Source: JBCCFX01 sp039029515 (GTDB lineage: Bacteria > Planctomycetota > Phycisphaerae > Phycisphaerales > SM1A02). Taken from it: a stretch of DNA of 6,768 nucleotides. The notes under the pieces are model-generated. The model saw only the letters and a program-made list of their open reading frames with translations. It had not been told where the DNA came from and made no database searches. The stretch spans positions 1 through 6,768 of the forward strand of contig JBCCFX010000204.1 of NCBI GenBank assembly GCA_039029515.1, given 5' to 3'. Shown here in pieces: positions 5,669 to 6,768 of the stretch. The translations under genes and the position numbers were made by a program. Each line of letters begins with the position of its first letter. The first letter of the stretch is position 1.

Positions 5669-6496
5669 ATGCGACGGATTCTCAGCCTGTGTGTGCTCCT
5701 GACGAGTGCGGCCCTCCTGGTGCAATGCAGCACCAACCCGGCGACGGGTCGAAGCCAGTTTCTGATGTTTGAGCCGCCGCCGGAGCAGATGGAAGCGCTT
5801 GGTGCCCAGGCCCAGCCGCAACTGACGCAGGAATACGGCGGCGAGATCGCATCACCTGAGGTCCGGAGTTACGTGAATCGAGTGGGACAGAGCCTCGCGG
5901 CGAACGTGCACTCAAGCTACGACCACATTAATTGGCAGTTCATCGCCCTCGAATCCGACATCGTCAACGCATTCGCGTTGCCCGGCGGACGTGTCTTCAT
6001 CAGCCGCGGCCTCCTCGAACGACTGTCCAACGAATCGCAACTCGCCGGCGTCCTCGGCCATGAGATCGGCCACGTCACCGGCAAGCACGTCAATGAGCGC
6101 ATCAGCCAGGCGACCGCGCTGGAGATCGGCGTCTCGCTGACCGGCCAGCTGACCGAATCGCAACTCGCGCTGATGGCCGCCAACATGGCCAGCAGCGGGT
6201 ACCAACTCAAGTTCGGGCGCGATCAGGAAGCGGAGTCCGACCGACTCGGCGTGAAGTATCTCGTGCTCGCCGGGTACACGCCACGCGGTATGTTCGAAGT
6301 CCTGAACGTCCTGCGCGAAGCATCGGAGGGCGCGCGTCAGCCTGAGTTCATGTCCACGCACCCGCACCCGGAAACGCGCATGCGGATCGTCACGGAACTA
6401 CTCAATGGCGATTATGCCGCGGCCGCGAACGATCCCACCCTCGTGGTCGGCGAGCTCGAATACGAACGAGAAGCACTCCAGTACCTCCGTCGGTGA
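5669..6496 (+). CDS. M48-family zinc metalloprotease, probable lipoprotein
   Basis: A 275-residue envelope peptidase, similar in layout to LoiP/YcaL-type M48 proteins. The N-terminus is a signal peptide (MRRILSLCVLLTSAALLVQC) with a lipobox-like cysteine at 20, followed by STNPATGRSQ, the TNPxTGR-like motif often seen just after the lipidated cysteine in this group. The catalytic zinc site is HEIGH (131-135) within VLGHEIGHVTGKH, and the third ligand is E187 in QEAESD (186-191), with Asp191 completing the ExxxD motif. STHPHPETRMRI (229-240) is the conserved segment ahead of the C-terminus. The protein is a compact catalytic domain with no TPR extension, unlike BepA. It probably degrades misfolded outer-membrane or periplasmic proteins. 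One oddity is Gln at the -1 position of the lipobox, where Gly, Ala or Ser is usual. It is transcribed away from ubiE with its own GGAGG site. Confidence 0.95.
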   Translation: MRRILSLCVLLTSAALLVQCSTNPATGRSQFLMFEPPPEQMEALGAQAQPQLTQEYGGEIASPEVRSYVNRVGQSLAANVHSSYDHINWQFIALESDIVNAFALPGGRVFISRGLLERLSNESQLAGVLGHEIGHVTGKHVNERISQATALEIGVSLTGQLTESQLALMAANMASSGYQLKFGRDQEAESDRLGVKYLVLAGYTPRGMFEVLNVLREASEGARQPEFMSTHPHPETRMRIVTELLNGDYAAAANDPTLVVGELEYEREALQYLRR

Positions 6497-6528
6497 TGAC
6501 CTGATGCCCATCCAGACGGCGTACGGCC

Positions 6529-6556
6529 AGGTTACCCACAATATGTTGGGTCACCT
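6529..6556. repeat. Imperfect inverted repeat downstream of the protease gene
   Basis: AGGTTACCCA (6529-6538) and TGGGTCACCT (6547-6556) pair over ten positions with a single mismatch around an eight-base loop. It starts 33 bp past the protease stop. No run of T follows on the plus strand (CGTTTCGTCG), so a factor-independent terminator is unlikely to be strong; an operator for the following gene is another possibility. Confidence 0.35.
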
Positions 6557-6594
6557 CGTTTCGTCGATTGTCAACGCCGTGGCGAATCCTGCCG

Positions 6595-6622
6595 ATGACA
6601 TGAGGGTTGGAATCAGTACAAT
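6595..6622 (+). promoter_or_regulatory. Candidate sigma-70-type promoter for the amidohydrolase-like gene
   Basis: ATGACA (6595-6600, five of six matches to TTGACA), a 16-bp spacer and TACAAT (6617-6622, five of six matches to TATAAT) form the best housekeeping-type promoter in the window. A transcript would start near 6629, giving a leader of about 32 bases before the ATG at 6661, enough to hold the AGGA at 6648-6651. Confidence 0.42.
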
Positions 6623-6660
6623 GGCACGCTGCCGCGACGGACAGCTCAGGATGGCACTGC

Positions 6661-6768
6661 ATGATCATTGATCTTCATACCCACATCTGGTCCAGCGTCG
6701 ATCAGCTCGGACCCGAAGTGGCGGACCGCATCCGCAACCAGAAGACCCGCTCGCGCCTGCTGCGCGAG
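6661..6768 (+). CDS. Amidohydrolase-like protein, N-terminal 36 residues (3' end outside window)
   Basis: The frame opens with MIIDLHTHIW, a first-strand DxHxH motif (Asp4, His6, His8) in which the two histidines usually bind metal in TIM-barrel amidohydrolases. The rest of the visible part (residues 11-36) is a polar helical stretch ending at the window edge. With so little sequence I cannot name a substrate; a PHP-type phosphoesterase also begins with an HxH strand and is the main alternative. The start is supported by an in-frame ATG with AGGA nine bases upstream (6648-6651) and by the family-typical position of the motif close to the N-terminus. It lies 164 bp after the protease stop on the same strand, behind a candidate promoter, so it is probably a separate transcription unit. 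Confidence 0.7.
   Translation, partial: MIIDLHTHIWSSVDQLGPEVADRIRNQKTRSRLLRE

Noticed and set aside
5615..5821. Upstream extension of the ubiE frame by 69 codons.
   Set aside because: It overlaps the M48 protease signal peptide region on the other strand, is basic and low in complexity, and UbiE homologues begin close to the ATG at 5614.
6543..6671. Possible 42-codon small gene after the protease.
   Set aside because: It is the tail of a longer frame overlapping the protease, has no good ribosome site, and overlaps the start of the amidohydrolase-like gene.
1..6768. CRISPR arrays, tRNA/rRNA genes, insertion sequences, attachment sites.
   Set aside because: No regularly spaced repeats, no tRNA-like cloverleaf or T-loop, no transposase or integrase motifs and no terminal repeats were seen on either strand.

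Overview
The window is a GC-rich piece of bacterial chromosome with ordinary gene density and no sign of a mobile element, CRISPR array, phage or RNA gene. The gene content and style suggest a planctomycete, perhaps of the Phycisphaerae. The clues are an ECF sigma factor followed by a small single-pass membrane protein and a DUF3352-like exported protein, a TypA with a planctomycete-like G domain, sparse use of Shine-Dalgarno sequences, and several exported proteins of unknown role. This placement is an inference from protein style; no marker gene in the window proves it.

Layout: positions 1-5614 are read from the minus strand and 5669 to the end from the plus strand. From left to right: the N-terminal 411 residues of the translational GTPase TypA/BipA (1-1233, running off the left edge). 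Then a three-gene minus-strand operon, transcribed in the order ECF sigma factor (3929-3336), small membrane protein (3339-2908, 4-bp ATGA overlap), exported DUF3352-like protein (2890-1331, 17-bp gap). Next, also on the minus strand, a UbiE/MenG methyltransferase (5614-4835) followed by an exported protein of unknown function (4792-4025). A 54-bp divergent gap separates ubiE from an M48-family metalloprotease lipoprotein (5669-6496, plus). After a 164-bp gap with a candidate promoter, the first 36 residues of an amidohydrolase-like protein begin at 6661 and run off the right edge.

How the genes may work together: the sigma factor, the membrane protein and the exported protein look like one regulatory unit linking an envelope signal to transcription, with the small membrane protein as the natural candidate for an anti-sigma factor although it lacks a zinc-binding motif. 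UbiE/MenG makes the final C-methylation in menaquinone or ubiquinone synthesis. The M48 protease is probably an envelope quality-control enzyme. TypA acts on ribosomes under stress. I see no strong evidence of a wholly new system. The most distinctive items are the sigma/membrane/exported-protein operon, a possible near-leaderless initiation pattern at typA, ubiE and the sigma gene, and two compact hairpins at gene borders.
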